Shown in pieces: positions 27,520 through 34,429 of a stretch of 64,000 nt of DNA. The DNA lies in the IMG/VR virus record IMGVR_UViG_3300046368_000651, positions 1 through 64,000 of that record; one strand, given 5' to 3'. Numbering within the stretch: position 1 is the stretch's first letter; the number at the start of each line of letters is the position of its first letter. A program made the translations under genes and the position numbers. Origin of the DNA: a virus. The notes under the pieces were generated by a model. The model saw nothing but the letters and a program-made list of their open reading frames with translations, did not search any database and was not told the origin of the DNA.

Positions 27520-27597
27520 TGGTCGGGGATGCAAGATTCGAACTTGCGATCTTCTGCTCCCAAAGCAGACGGATTAACCAGACTTTCCTAATCCCCG
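27520..27597 (-). tRNA. tRNA-Pro (TGG)
   Basis: Full cloverleaf with encoded CCA. Acceptor CGGGGAT pairs with ATCCCCG, discriminator A. Anticodon loop TTTGGGA, anticodon TGG at 27560-27562. T-arm contains GTTCGAATC. Confidence 0.95.
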
Positions 27598-27599
27598 TT

Positions 27600-27676
27600 T
27601 GGTGCGCCCGGTAGGACTCGAACCTACGATCTACCCGTTATGAGCGGGGAGCTTTAACCAACTAAGCTACAGGCGC
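27600..27676 (-). tRNA. tRNA with CAT anticodon (Met or Ile2)
   Basis: Cloverleaf with encoded CCA, acceptor GCGCCTG/CGGGCGC. Anticodon loop CTCATAA, CAT at 27640-27642. The loop is identical in elongator tRNA-Met and in lysidine-modified tRNA-Ile2; sequence alone does not separate them here. Confidence 0.93.
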
Positions 27677-27680
27677 AATT

Positions 27681-27754
27681 TGGCATCGGTGCAGGGAGTC
27701 GAACCCCGGCTTTCAGTTTTGGAGACTGACGTGCTACCGTAACACTTCACCGAC
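27681..27754 (-). tRNA. tRNA-Trp (CCA)
   Basis: Acceptor GTCGGTG/CACCGAT with one G-U pair, discriminator G and encoded CCA, as in bacterial tRNA-Trp. Anticodon loop CTCCAAA. The T-run of the upstream terminator touches its first base. Confidence 0.93.
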
Positions 27755-27790
27755 AAAAAAAGCCCCTAATAAAATTAATTACTAGGGGCT
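27755..27790 (-). terminator. Intrinsic terminator before the tRNA-Trp/Met/Pro array
   Basis: Perfect 8-bp stem AGCCCCTA/TAGGGGCT (27783-27790 with 27761-27768), 14-base loop, then six T on the minus strand (27755-27760). It ends RNA coming from the 27.8-28.1 kb locus. Confidence 0.9.
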
Positions 27791-27883
27791 TGTTGAAATA
27801 ACTTTTTAAAAAGTCACATTCAAGACGTACCCCGGTTATTCGGTGGCCAATATATTATACATATTGATATAGTCTTGAGCATG

Positions 27884-27991
27884 TTAAAATTCCTTATTTC
27901 TTACGTTCTTATTTATATAAAATGATAGGTTGGACTCTGTGAATACCAACAACCCCTTTGTAGAGCCACGCTCAAAAACAGGGAGCTTCAT
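27884..27991 (-). CDS. Possible 35-residue peptide
   Basis: An ATG-started frame of 35 codons (MKLPVFERGSTKGLLVFT at its start) inside the promoter-terminator locus. The upstream SD is weak. A second frame of 20 codons (27820-27882) follows after one base, with AAGGAA before it. Coding status is uncertain. Confidence 0.25.
   Translation of the reverse strand: MKLPVFERGSTKGLLVFTESNLSFYINKNVRNKEF
27910..27917 (-). promoter_or_regulatory. Late-promoter-like TATAAATA inside the RNA locus
   Basis: Exact T4-type core TATAAATA on the minus strand, about 28 bases before the 20-codon frame. Could give a separate late transcript ending at the same terminator. Confidence 0.35.
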
Positions 27992-28132
27992 ATTAAACGG
28001 TTACGTCTAAAAATACAACTTCGTATCTCTACGCTCTTGCATTGCCACTACAGCTATGAACCAAGTTACAACCTCTACGGATTGCCATTCCTTGCACTAT
28101 CTAACTTAGGATATCTCCTAACTTATGTACTT

Positions 28133-28161
28133 AATATAACAGCCTTTACTACCATTGTCAA
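28133..28161 (-). promoter_or_regulatory. Early sigma70-like promoter (RNA locus)
   Basis: TTGACA (28156-28161), 17-base spacer, TATATT (28133-28138). No gene start lies within the next 130 bases, unlike the other early promoters. Confidence 0.8.
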
Positions 28162-28176
28162 CCACTTTTTTGCATT

Positions 28177-28380
28177 TTATTTAAAATTCTTTTCAGTTCC
28201 GTCAGTTATTTTCTTTGCTAATCTGTATGGGAGGAACCCAAACATAAAAGGAAAAAATGCATGAATAATTCCTGTGATAAAAACTAATAGTGCTATACAT
28301 GCAAAATATACGGCATAGAAAAGATGCTCAAAATATGTTGTGCTTGCTTTCTGTAAATGCTTAAAATCAAATATTTTCAT
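28177..28380 (-). CDS. DUF6356-like small membrane protein
   Basis: 67 residues: HLQKASTTYFEHLFYAVYFA then a hydrophobic helix and FITGIIHAFFPFMFG. The pattern of a TYxxH-type amphipathic N-terminus followed by HAxxPF fits a small family of uncharacterised membrane proteins found in marine bacteria and phages. It sits between two tRNA groups with a short leader (SD weak). Function unknown. Confidence 0.6.
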   Translation of the reverse strand: MKIFDFKHLQKASTTYFEHLFYAVYFACIALLVFITGIIHAFFPFMFGFLPYRLAKKITDGTEKNFK

Positions 28381-28395
28381 ATGATTCCTTTGTTA

Positions 28396-28470
28396 TGGTA
28401 GTCCCTACGGGAGTCGAACCCGTCTTTCAAGGTTGAAAACCTGGCGTCCTAACCGATAGACGAAGGGACC
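28396..28470 (-). tRNA. tRNA-Glu (TTC)
   Basis: Acceptor GGTCCCT/AGGGACT with encoded CCA; anticodon loop TTTTCAA gives TTC. The anticodon stem has one mismatch (C-T), otherwise a standard cloverleaf. Confidence 0.92.
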
Positions 28471-28475
28471 AAGTT

Positions 28476-28550
28476 TGGCTGGAACGGTAGGACTCGAACC
28501 TACAATCACTTGTACCAAAAACAAGGGCATTACCATTATGCTACGTTCCA
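28476..28550 (-). tRNA. tRNA-Gln (TTG)
   Basis: Acceptor TGGAACG/CGTTCCA, discriminator G, encoded CCA. Anticodon stem CTTGT/ACAAG, loop TTTTGGT, anticodon TTG. Confidence 0.93.
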
Positions 28551-28561
28551 TTGCCATTAAA

Positions 28562-28645
28562 TGGTGCGGATGGAGAGACTCGAACTCTCACGCCGTGAAG
28601 CACAGGTACCTAAAACCTGCGTGTCTACCATTCCACCACATCCGC
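28562..28645 (-). tRNA. tRNA-Leu (TAG)
   Basis: 84 bases with the long variable arm of tRNA-Leu, acceptor GCGGATG/CATCCGC and encoded CCA. Anticodon stem CAGGT/ACCTG, loop TTTAGGT, anticodon TAG. Confidence 0.93.
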
Positions 28646-28647
28646 TA

Positions 28648-28723
28648 TGGTGCCTGTTGAGAGACTTGAACTCCCGACATGATGCTTACAAAGCACCTGC
28701 TCTACCAGCTGAGCTAAACAGGC
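28648..28723 (-). tRNA. tRNA-Thr (TGT)
   Basis: Acceptor GCCTGTT/AACAGGC, encoded CCA, loop TTTGTAA with anticodon TGT. Its 5' half is duplicated on the far side of the neighbouring HNH gene. Confidence 0.94.
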
Positions 28724-28724
28724 T

Positions 28725-29093
28725 TTATTTATTTCGACCTTTAAATGTGTCTGTCTGTGAATGACAGTTAGGACACAACAGTCGGAGATTACTTGGCACA
28801 TTGTTCTTATTGTTGCCATCTATATGATCGCACTCTAATACAATGTCTTTGCCGTTATGCTTGCTAATACCACAGCACTCGCAAGTGTAACCTCTTTCAC
28901 GGGCTAAGTACCCGCTTTTGTCTTTAATCCAACCTGGAATGTTATTACCCCAAGTATAGTCTTCGTTAAGCCATCTGGTAATTCTGGCTTCTCTTGTGGC
29001 AGCACCTTGGCAAGCATTGTTACAATACTTGTTAGTGTTTTGCCTAACCCATACATTCTCTTTGCCGCAGTGTAAACAGTTATAAGTTTTCAT
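28725..29093 (-). CDS. HNH homing-type endonuclease
   Basis: 122 residues. An N-terminal zinc finger (CLHCG and KYCNNACQG) precedes an HNH core: CECCG (71-75), ECDHIDGNNKNN (88-98), N102 and CPNCH (107-111). Such free-standing HNH enzymes in phages promote their own spread into tRNA or gene arrays. Its stop is two bases from the tRNA-Thr gene, and a 25-base repeat of that tRNA lies on its other side, consistent with insertion by homing. A late-type motif and a GGAGG SD precede it. Confidence 0.88.
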   Translation of the reverse strand: MKTYNCLHCGKENVWVRQNTNKYCNNACQGAATREARITRWLNEDYTWGNNIPGWIKDKSGYLARERGYTCECCGISKHNGKDIVLECDHIDGNNKNNVPSNLRLLCPNCHSQTDTFKGRNK

Positions 29094-29112
29094 TGGTGTA
29101 ATACCTCCAATG

Positions 29113-29119
29113 TATTTAT
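29113..29119 (-). promoter_or_regulatory. Late-promoter-like motif ATAAATA (HNH gene)
   Basis: GTGATAAATACATT on the minus strand, 20 bases before the HNH start codon and just before the GGAGG SD. Confidence 0.45.
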
Positions 29120-29121
29120 CA

Positions 29122-29159
29122 CTGCTCTACCTTTTCTGCACCAGCTGAGCTAAACAGGC
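29122..29159 (-). pseudogene. tRNA-Thr 5'-half remnant
   Basis: The minus strand carries the acceptor and D-arm of tRNA-Thr (GCCTGTTTAGCTCAGCTGGT), then an insertion of about 11 bases and GTAGAGCAG, but no anticodon or T-arm. It lies upstream of the HNH gene while the complete tRNA lies downstream. Confidence 0.8.
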
Positions 29160-29164
29160 TTTAT
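29140..29164. repeat. 25-base direct repeat flanking the HNH gene
   Basis: Positions 29140-29164 are identical to 28704-28728, which covers the start of tRNA-Thr. The pair encloses the HNH gene and marks the likely edges of an inserted cassette. Confidence 0.85.
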
Positions 29165-29235
29165 CTTTTTACTCTACAAATTGGACAAAAATCATTATGA
29201 TCCAATTCAAATTTACATTCAGGACATTTATTCAT
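29161..29235 (-). CDS. 24-residue zinc-knuckle peptide
   Basis: Frame MNKCPECKFELDHNDFCPIC then VKR. Two CPxC pairs make it a plausible mini zinc ribbon. It sits between tRNA-Ser and the tRNA remnant. The SD is weak, so translation is uncertain. Confidence 0.4.
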   Translation of the reverse strand: MNKCPECKFELDHNDFCPICRVKR

Positions 29236-29256
29236 AAAAATACTTATCCTGTATCT

Positions 29257-29347
29257 TGGCGGGCAGCCAGGGATTCGAACCCTGGGAACGCTATTAACGT
29301 TCGTCCGCTTAGTAGGCGGGTGCTTTAAACCACTCAGCCAACTGCCC
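29257..29347 (-). tRNA. tRNA-Ser with unusual ACT anticodon
   Basis: 91 bases with a long variable arm (ACGAACG..CGTTC), discriminator G and encoded CCA, all serine-like. The anticodon loop reads CTACTAA, anticodon ACT at 29311-29313, where bacterial tRNA-Ser for AGY codons normally has GCT. The rest of the cloverleaf is intact. Confidence 0.88.
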
Positions 29348-29352
29348 GTATT

Positions 29353-29571
29353 CTATTCAGTAGGAAACTCTACTACCGTATCGTCATCATTACTAACTAT
29401 TGTTAGCATGGGTCTACTGTTGTTGTTATTTGCTGCTTCGTCTTCTTCTAACAGCTCTTCTAGTATGTCTGCAACTTGTTCATCTTCGAAGTGCAAATAC
29501 TTTTCAATAATATCTAAACGGCTATCAATCTTATACAGCAATTCTAATATTTCATCAGCTTTAAAACTCAT
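29353..29571 (-). CDS. Small acidic coiled-coil protein
   Basis: 72 residues: helical N-terminus (ADEILELLYKIDSRLDIIEKY), then an acidic Asn-rich linker (EEDEAANNNNSRP) and a short beta tail. Coupled to the gene upstream by ATGA. Function unknown. Confidence 0.55.
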   Translation of the reverse strand: MSFKADEILELLYKIDSRLDIIEKYLHFEDEQVADILEELLEEDEAANNNNSRPMLTIVSNDDDTVVEFPTE

Positions 29572-30062
29572 TTTGCTGAAATACTTACATTTACAGGAAT
29601 ACGATCGCCTACATTATACGAATTATATGTATAGCTTTTGCCAACTACACCATTCCATTCATAACGAATGCGATAGTTTTTAATTTGACGTTCAGTAGTA
29701 TAACGATTTTCTTGGTAACATTGCTTTTCACGTTTGTAGCCAACAATGCCACGTTTTCCTTGATTATTATCAGCAGCAATAATACCGCCTAGCACTGCAC
29801 CTGCGGCAGCACCATTGTCTTTACCAGTAACACCTTTACCTAACAGTCCACCAATAATCATACCACCTAGCACATCAGCGCCGCTTGCGCCTCCGCCGGT
29901 GTTGCCATAGATAGGAACTTCAACATCGTTACAAATTGTAACAGGTTGATTGGTTGTTACTTCTTGATAGTTAGCTGTGACGTTAGTAATAGTAGCATAA
30001 TTTTCAGCAGACGCTTGTGTAGCAAATGTTGCAATTGCGGCTGTAGCAAGTAAGTATTTCAT
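29568..30062 (-). CDS. Exported glycine-zipper protein (17-kDa-antigen-like)
   Basis: 164 residues from ATG 30062. The frame is open to 30101, but the promoter -10 at 30090-30095 puts the RNA start near 30083, which excludes the upper start. MKYLLATAAIATFATQASA is a signal peptide. Residues 60-105 hold a glycine zipper (GGMIIGGLLGKG and AAAGAVLGGIIAA) as in Rickettsia 17-kDa-type outer-membrane proteins. The C-terminal part is beta-rich. Likely inserted in the host envelope; role unknown. Confidence 0.75.
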   Translation of the reverse strand: MKYLLATAAIATFATQASAENYATITNVTANYQEVTTNQPVTICNDVEVPIYGNTGGGASGADVLGGMIIGGLLGKGVTGKDNGAAAGAVLGGIIAADNNQGKRGIVGYKREKQCYQENRYTTERQIKNYRIRYEWNGVVGKSYTYNSYNVGDRIPVNVSISAK

Positions 30063-30089
30063 AATAACCTCTGTTTTGTTTATACAAAC

Positions 30090-30118
30090 AACATAGCACA
30101 TTTATGTGCTGTTGTCAA
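30090..30118 (-). promoter_or_regulatory. Early sigma70-like promoter (glycine-zipper gene)
   Basis: TTGACA (30113-30118), 17-base spacer ending TGC, TATGTT (30090-30095). The spacer contains a near-palindrome AGCACATTTATGTGCT. It fixes the start of the downstream gene at 30062. Confidence 0.8.
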
Positions 30119-30119
30119 C

Positions 30120-30647
30120 CTAAAAATGCATTTCGTCTTGTTTTATTTTTGGAGTACCAGTAAGCTGTATAGCATATCTATTCTGCATACTAAAATTATA
30201 TACAGCATGTGGATCTCCGTTGTCCCAACTGATCCAATCTCCTGCTTTCCATTCTCCAAGTGTAACATCACATGCTTGCGATACTTGTCCAGGTACACTA
30301 TCTTCTAGCATAATAACATGTCTAGTAATAGTTTGGTCTGTTAATCCGTGAAAGGTTTTATACTTGCCATACAGGTCTCCGTGTACAGGCAAGTATTGCC
30401 CAGGCGTGAACAAGTTTATTGCTACACTTACATTTTCTAAATCAAACTGCGGTACAATATAATCAAACACAACATTAGGAAAAGGATTGGGTTGAAAGTA
30501 ATTCCACAGTGTCATATACATTTTACTGTGTCCGGTACTAGCAAATTTGTTTAGTAACGCATCGTCTTTATGCGTATCAAATTTGTAGTCTAATGCCTTA
30601 AACTCTTCGATGTCCCACGAAGGATTTATGTGTCCGCTGTTAAACAT
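30120..30647 (-). CDS. 2OG-Fe(II) oxygenase / aspartyl-hydroxylase-like protein
   Basis: 175 residues. A cupin-like core with YLPVHGDLYG (His and Asp candidates), RHVIMLEDSVPGQ, GEWKAGDWISWDNGDPHAVYNF (second His) and NRYAIQLTG (Arg for 2-oxoglutarate) fits the double-stranded beta-helix oxygenases frequent in marine T4-like phages. Would hydroxylate a protein or small molecule using 2-oxoglutarate and Fe(II). Substrate unknown. Confidence 0.65.
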   Translation of the reverse strand: MFNSGHINPSWDIEEFKALDYKFDTHKDDALLNKFASTGHSKMYMTLWNYFQPNPFPNVVFDYIVPQFDLENVSVAINLFTPGQYLPVHGDLYGKYKTFHGLTDQTITRHVIMLEDSVPGQVSQACDVTLGEWKAGDWISWDNGDPHAVYNFSMQNRYAIQLTGTPKIKQDEMHF

Positions 30648-30897
30648 TTTGATGCAACTTTATATTCAATACAAAATTTTCAACCAGTAGTTTTACAATA
30701 GTACTCATCATAATTGGTTCTTTGAAATTTTCTTCAACACCACCGAATTGCTCAATTACACTACTAGCCATAAGCTCGTATGCCGTTTGTTCATCAATGT
30801 TCATAGCTTGCCAATCAATAGGATCTGTGATCTCTACTTCTCGTGCTAAGTCAGCCAATTGTTTTACTGCTTCAGTCATTGTAATTTTTTCTGTCAT
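30640..30897 (-). CDS. Small phage protein, unknown
   Basis: 85 residues, acidic and helical (EAVKQLADLAREVEITDPIDW), with QTAYELMASSVIEQF in the middle. It overlaps the oxygenase gene by eight bases and is four bases from the next gene upstream. Resembles conserved small proteins of marine phages; no function. Confidence 0.55.
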   Translation of the reverse strand: MTEKITMTEAVKQLADLAREVEITDPIDWQAMNIDEQTAYELMASSVIEQFGGVEENFKEPIMMSTIVKLLVENFVLNIKLHQNV

Positions 30898-30901
30898 ATT
30901 A

Positions 30902-31156
30902 TTACTTACCTATTGGTTCTTGGTTTATAAATTTTTCTGGCATTGCTTGAACAAAACAATTAAGATCTATACGATGTTCGAATAAAAATGTATGTTCATA
31001 AACATCAGTGTATTCAACTATATCCCATTGATGTTTCATCAACTGTACTTTGCACCAGTCTTTACCTTGTCTCTGGAGATCGCTGTGTAACCGCACTCTA
31101 TAGTGATGATGCTTTTGCCATCGTTTTTTGTATTCAAAAATTTCTATAGGTGTCAA
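30902..31156 (-). CDS. Small basic phage protein, unknown
   Basis: 84 residues, rich in His, Arg and Trp (KKRWQKHHHYRVRLHSDLQ). ATGA overlap with the gene upstream. Possibly nucleic-acid binding from composition alone. Confidence 0.5.
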   Translation of the reverse strand: MTPIEIFEYKKRWQKHHHYRVRLHSDLQRQGKDWCKVQLMKHQWDIVEYTDVYEHTFLFEHRIDLNCFVQAMPEKFINQEPIGK

Positions 31157-31374
31157 TGTATAGTTCCATAGCTAGTTTCATCATTTGCATCAACGTCCCA
31201 GAAGTGTTTGATAACATCTGTAATTGCGTTTGGCACTTCGTCTTCTTCAGAACCCGAAGGTATCCATATGCCCTTTAATCTACCGTCTTTGCTCATAATA
31301 AGAGCATAGTCGTCCTCTTCTAAAGTGTCTTCAAGTCCTAAAAAATCGTGATTGTGTTCATTGTCCATGCTCAT
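31153..31374 (-). CDS. Small acidic phage protein, unknown
   Basis: 73 residues, strongly acidic (LEDTLEEDDYALIMSKDG, GSEEDEVPN). Start could also be the Met at position 3. Overlaps the membrane protein gene upstream by 17 bases. Confidence 0.5.
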   Translation of the reverse strand: MSMDNEHNHDFLGLEDTLEEDDYALIMSKDGRLKGIWIPSGSEEDEVPNAITDVIKHFWDVDANDETSYGTIH

Positions 31375-31543
31375 TCCATTTCATAATTTCTGTCTCGCCA
31401 TCTGATCTTTTGCGATAGCGTAGAAACCCATTGTCCATTAGCGATTGAATAGTAGCGTCGATAACAACTTCTTGTTTATCTTTGCCTAGTATATATCCTG
31501 CAAATGATCCAATAAGATACGTTCCGATAATCCAATATATCAT
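31358..31543 (-). CDS. Small N-terminal-anchored membrane protein
   Basis: 61 residues: MIYWIIGTYLIGSFAGYILG is a membrane anchor with a small-residue face, followed by a cytosolic helix and KRSDGETEIMKWNEHGQ. Function unknown. Confidence 0.55.
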   Translation of the reverse strand: MIYWIIGTYLIGSFAGYILGKDKQEVVIDATIQSLMDNGFLRYRKRSDGETEIMKWNEHGQ

Positions 31544-31550
31544 AATGTAT

Positions 31551-32243
31551 TTACTTTCTTAGCTTTACATAGTTTAAACGAGTCATGGGCAAATTAGTAT
31601 TACGCTCGAGGTCATATCCTTTTACTTTGGCTGCAATTTCAAAAGTTTTACCAACAGTATACATTTCATTTTTAGTAAAGCAAACAAGATCTTTACCAAT
31701 AGCGCCAAAATGCAAATAAGCAGTGCCGCCATTAAAACTATCTGCAAGTGGAATAAGTTTAAGAATTTCTACTTCACCTGTAACACGTTCACCAACTGTA
31801 CTAATATTCTTACTATCAGCAAATTCAGCTTTGTAACGTAGTTTTAATTCTTTTTCAGCTAGTTCACGATCAATAAATGCAGGCAAATAAGCAATAAGTC
31901 CTACACGACTAATGTTTGTTTGTTCAGCACTATATGCTGAAAACAGATCTGATTCAAACTGTGGCAAGTCACCTAGTGCCAGCATACTGTATCGACGCAT
32001 ATGCTTTTCACCTTGCTTGGCAGCTTCACGATCTTCGTCGGTGATTACAATTGGCGTAAAGTCTTCAGGTTTCCAATCAGAATTTGCTGTAAATGTAATA
32101 AGCTCTTTATTACTCCATGTGGTTGGCTTCTCTTCACTGTAACGGCGTGTGTTCTTTTCATATCCGTTGTTTGTGCGGTAAGCTGCATATGCTAATGCAA
32201 TAATATCCTCAGTAGGATGCATGTTAGTGTTCTGTACTTCCAT
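31551..32243 (-). CDS. Conserved-type early phage protein, unknown
   Basis: 230 residues. Helical N-terminal half with DIIALAYAAYRTNNGYEKN and QGEKHMRRYSMLALGDLP, then a beta-rich C-terminal half (VTGEVEILKLIPL, GKTFEIAAKVKGYD, TRLNYVKLRK) that could be an OB-like fold. It has its own early promoter. Function not recognised; a role in phage DNA metabolism is only a guess from position. Confidence 0.55.
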   Translation of the reverse strand: MEVQNTNMHPTEDIIALAYAAYRTNNGYEKNTRRYSEEKPTTWSNKELITFTANSDWKPEDFTPIVITDEDREAAKQGEKHMRRYSMLALGDLPQFESDLFSAYSAEQTNISRVGLIAYLPAFIDRELAEKELKLRYKAEFADSKNISTVGERVTGEVEILKLIPLADSFNGGTAYLHFGAIGKDLVCFTKNEMYTVGKTFEIAAKVKGYDLERNTNLPMTRLNYVKLRK

Positions 32244-32275
32244 GGTGCGCCTCGTTTTGTTTGTGCCTATACACT

Positions 32276-32304
32276 AATATAGCATACAGACACACTGTTG
32301 TCAA
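32276..32304 (-). promoter_or_regulatory. Early sigma70-like promoter
   Basis: TTGACA (32299-32304), 17-base spacer ending TGC, TATATT (32276-32281), 33 bases before the 32243 start. Confidence 0.82.
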
Positions 32305-32846
32305 GCTGATTCATACACAACTTTGTTCTCTTTAGTTTCAAACAAATAATTCCAAACACTAGGCACCATTGTTTGCTTATTACGATCGTTTGGATCTTGG
32401 GTATTTCCTACAGGAATTATGCCAAACTTTGCCTTACAATCTCGAAACAATTTCTTTTCACATTCAATTGTAGCACTGTTAAAAGAATCTACTATGATAT
32501 TACTAGTATCCCACAATTCTAAAATAACATTATCTTTGTGTACTTGTATATCAGTAAACTTATCTTCAAAAAGTTTGACAACCACTTGCATATCAGAACC
32601 AAAGTCGCCTGTTAGGGCATTGTGACCAAAGCCATATAAGTTGCCACATTTGCGATACACCCTGTCGCCTATATGCGCTCCTTCGCTCATTCCAATATTC
32701 ATAATGTATTTTACATTCTTATCCTTCACATGGAATGCATAGCAATATTTGCCTAGGTTATTTGCTTTCATTATACGTAGTACCTCCGCAGGCGTCGATA
32801 CTTCATCTAAGAATACCCTATAGTGCGGTTTGTTAAGACTTATCAT
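32301..32846 (-). CDS. Protein with GIY-YIG-like N-terminus
   Basis: 181 residues from ATG 32846, which has a GGAG SD; the upstream TTG is not needed. YCYAFHVKDKNVKYIMNIGMS followed by GDRVYRKCGN resembles the beta hairpin and Arg helix of GIY-YIG nucleases, but the match is loose. The rest is alpha/beta with a conserved-looking IIVDSFNSATIECEKKLF. Overlaps the clearer GIY-YIG gene upstream by 14 bases. Confidence 0.45.
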   Translation of the reverse strand: MISLNKPHYRVFLDEVSTPAEVLRIMKANNLGKYCYAFHVKDKNVKYIMNIGMSEGAHIGDRVYRKCGNLYGFGHNALTGDFGSDMQVVVKLFEDKFTDIQVHKDNVILELWDTSNIIVDSFNSATIECEKKLFRDCKAKFGIIPVGNTQDPNDRNKQTMVPSVWNYLFETKENKVVYESA

Positions 32847-33159
32847 TTGTTTCTCCAATTAATCCATCGTAGGTGTTTTCTATTTCCCACTCAAGCCACT
32901 GTATGACTTGTTCAGTAGATACAGTCTCCCGTATCCACTCATATTTTCCTGTAGTTGTTTGGAACAAGTGATCCCAAAACTCGCCTTTGATACGATCTTC
33001 CAAGTCTTCGATATGGTTGCTAGGACCTGCATAAAGTTTTAACCAATTAACTTCAAAGCCGTTGTGTCCTTCGTACTTGCGTTTACGAGTGTCGGGGTTG
33101 CTTGTGATGCCATAGCATGTACGGCCTAAGTGATTAGTCCATATGTACAGGTAACGCAT
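32833..33159 (-). CDS. GIY-YIG-type nuclease-like protein
   Basis: 108 residues from ATG 33159; the frame upstream lies inside the ParB-like gene. MRYLYIWTNHLGRTCYGITSNPDTRKRKYEGH matches in two parts: YLYIWTN for GIY and CYGITSNPDTRKRKYEG for YIG plus the catalytic Arg helix. EFWDHLF holds a candidate metal Glu. Single-domain GIY-YIG proteins in phages are often homing or repair nucleases. Confidence 0.65.
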   Translation of the reverse strand: MRYLYIWTNHLGRTCYGITSNPDTRKRKYEGHNGFEVNWLKLYAGPSNHIEDLEDRIKGEFWDHLFQTTTGKYEWIRETVSTEQVIQWLEWEIENTYDGLIGETNDKS

Positions 33160-33160
33160 C

Positions 33161-34330
33161 TTAAATACCGTTGTATTTGTTGATGTGCTGGTCTGGCAAG
33201 ATTGGAAAGTCCAAGTTGTTTGCATCACAGTAAGCATAGAAGTCTAAGATCAAAATGCTCAACAAACAGTTGTCGCTCCAGCCGCCTGGCAAGTCATGCG
33301 AACGATTAAACTTCTCCAAACGATTCTTTGCTTGCTTATGAAACTTGCTTGGCGATGCGTATGTAGTCTTGAAGAACTGCATCAGTGCATCCTGCCACTC
33401 ACGTGTAACAGTTGTTTTGTTTTTACGTGCAAGTTTAGCATAGCGTCCTAGAGCTAGGATAAAGCCGCCGTCAACACCTTTTTCATTTGCAAAGTATTGA
33501 TTGTGCAAGTTCAATGCAAAGTCTAAGTCGTTAATTGCAACATCAAAGTTATCGCTTTCCATTTCAGCAATTTTATTAAGTCCTGAAATGTATGTTACCA
33601 TGCCAGGCTTAGCGCCTTGGCCACGTGCTTCAACTGCTGGGCGTGTATACATGTTTGCGCCTTCTACTACGCTCTGAATACGCTCGGCATGTAAATCTTC
33701 TGTAAGTGTACTACCATAGTTACGTACACCACTTACACGACTCTTGTGCATGTAATAAGGCTCAACTGCTTTACGTCCTTTGTAATTGATCAAACGGAAC
33801 AAGAAGTTACCAAATGCTTCGCCTTTAGTATTGTTGCCTGGTACTACTGCAAGTGCATCTACAACTTTACATGCAACTGTAAAGTCTTTTTCAATCATAC
33901 CAGCTTTCCACAACAAGTACAATGCGACTGCTGTATGTTGACCCTCTGGAATACTATACCGTCCATTGGGCAATTTAATACTGTTTACAACCTGTACTGC
34001 TCGCGGATCAAACGATTCAATAATATGTGCTACGTGATCCCAATCGACATCACGTTGATTGTCTACGTTAATATCCAACAGTTCAAATGCTACAAACTCA
34101 ACACCACCAAAGTCTTTGGTTGTATAGGTACCATTACAACGAGCTCGCAAGCTGTTGATTGCATCTGTAATAAGTTTTTGTGTTGGGGGTGTTTTAGTTG
34201 GGCTAGTACGTGTTTCAAGATCTTCGTATAAATCTTTATCCTGATTACGTTCCATCAAGTTTTGAATTTTAGCAACACTAAAAGGGTTACGCTTAGGCAG
34301 GTTTGCCCGTGTTTCAAGTTTAACTGTCAT
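33161..34330 (-). CDS. ParB/Srx-fold-like protein
   Basis: 389 residues. Residues 85-145 (LLDINVDNQRDVDWDHV, FDPRAVQVVNSIKLPNG, SIPEGQHTAVALYLL) match the ParB N-terminal type: a partner-binding strand pair, then the G-Q-H-T nucleotide motif. The C-terminal 200 residues are helical with no HTH that I can name. ParB-fold proteins can be CTPases, nucleases or DNA-modification sensors. It has its own early promoter and is two bases from the GIY-YIG gene downstream. Confidence 0.55.
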   Translation of the reverse strand: MTVKLETRANLPKRNPFSVAKIQNLMERNQDKDLYEDLETRTSPTKTPPTQKLITDAINSLRARCNGTYTTKDFGGVEFVAFELLDINVDNQRDVDWDHVAHIIESFDPRAVQVVNSIKLPNGRYSIPEGQHTAVALYLLWKAGMIEKDFTVACKVVDALAVVPGNNTKGEAFGNFLFRLINYKGRKAVEPYYMHKSRVSGVRNYGSTLTEDLHAERIQSVVEGANMYTRPAVEARGQGAKPGMVTYISGLNKIAEMESDNFDVAINDLDFALNLHNQYFANEKGVDGGFILALGRYAKLARKNKTTVTREWQDALMQFFKTTYASPSKFHKQAKNRLEKFNRSHDLPGGWSDNCLLSILILDFYAYCDANNLDFPILPDQHINKYNGI

Positions 34331-34392
34331 TTTGTCTCTCCATTTTGATTCGGTTAAGAATTGCGTAGGGCTGTTATGCTTCCTACTATTAA

Positions 34393-34421
34393 GTTATAGC
34401 ATAGTTAAATGCTGTTGTCAA
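34393..34421 (-). promoter_or_regulatory. Early sigma70-like promoter (ParB-like gene)
   Basis: TTGACA (34416-34421), 17-base spacer ending TGC, TATAAC (34393-34398), with a 60-base leader before 34330. Confidence 0.8.
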
Positions 34422-34429
34422 CCAGATAT

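Larger units (their letters stand above)
27755..28126 (-). ncRNA. Candidate phage non-coding or leader RNA locus
   Basis: An approximately 370-base stretch with no long ORF on either strand. It is bounded by a consensus promoter (28133-28161) and a strong intrinsic terminator (27755-27790), both on the minus strand. The 5' end of the predicted RNA would form a hairpin (TTAGGA/TCCTAA with loop GATA). Two short ORFs (35 and 20 codons) lie in its 3' half, so it could instead be a short mRNA. No match to 6S RNA or RNase P is apparent. Confidence 0.45.
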
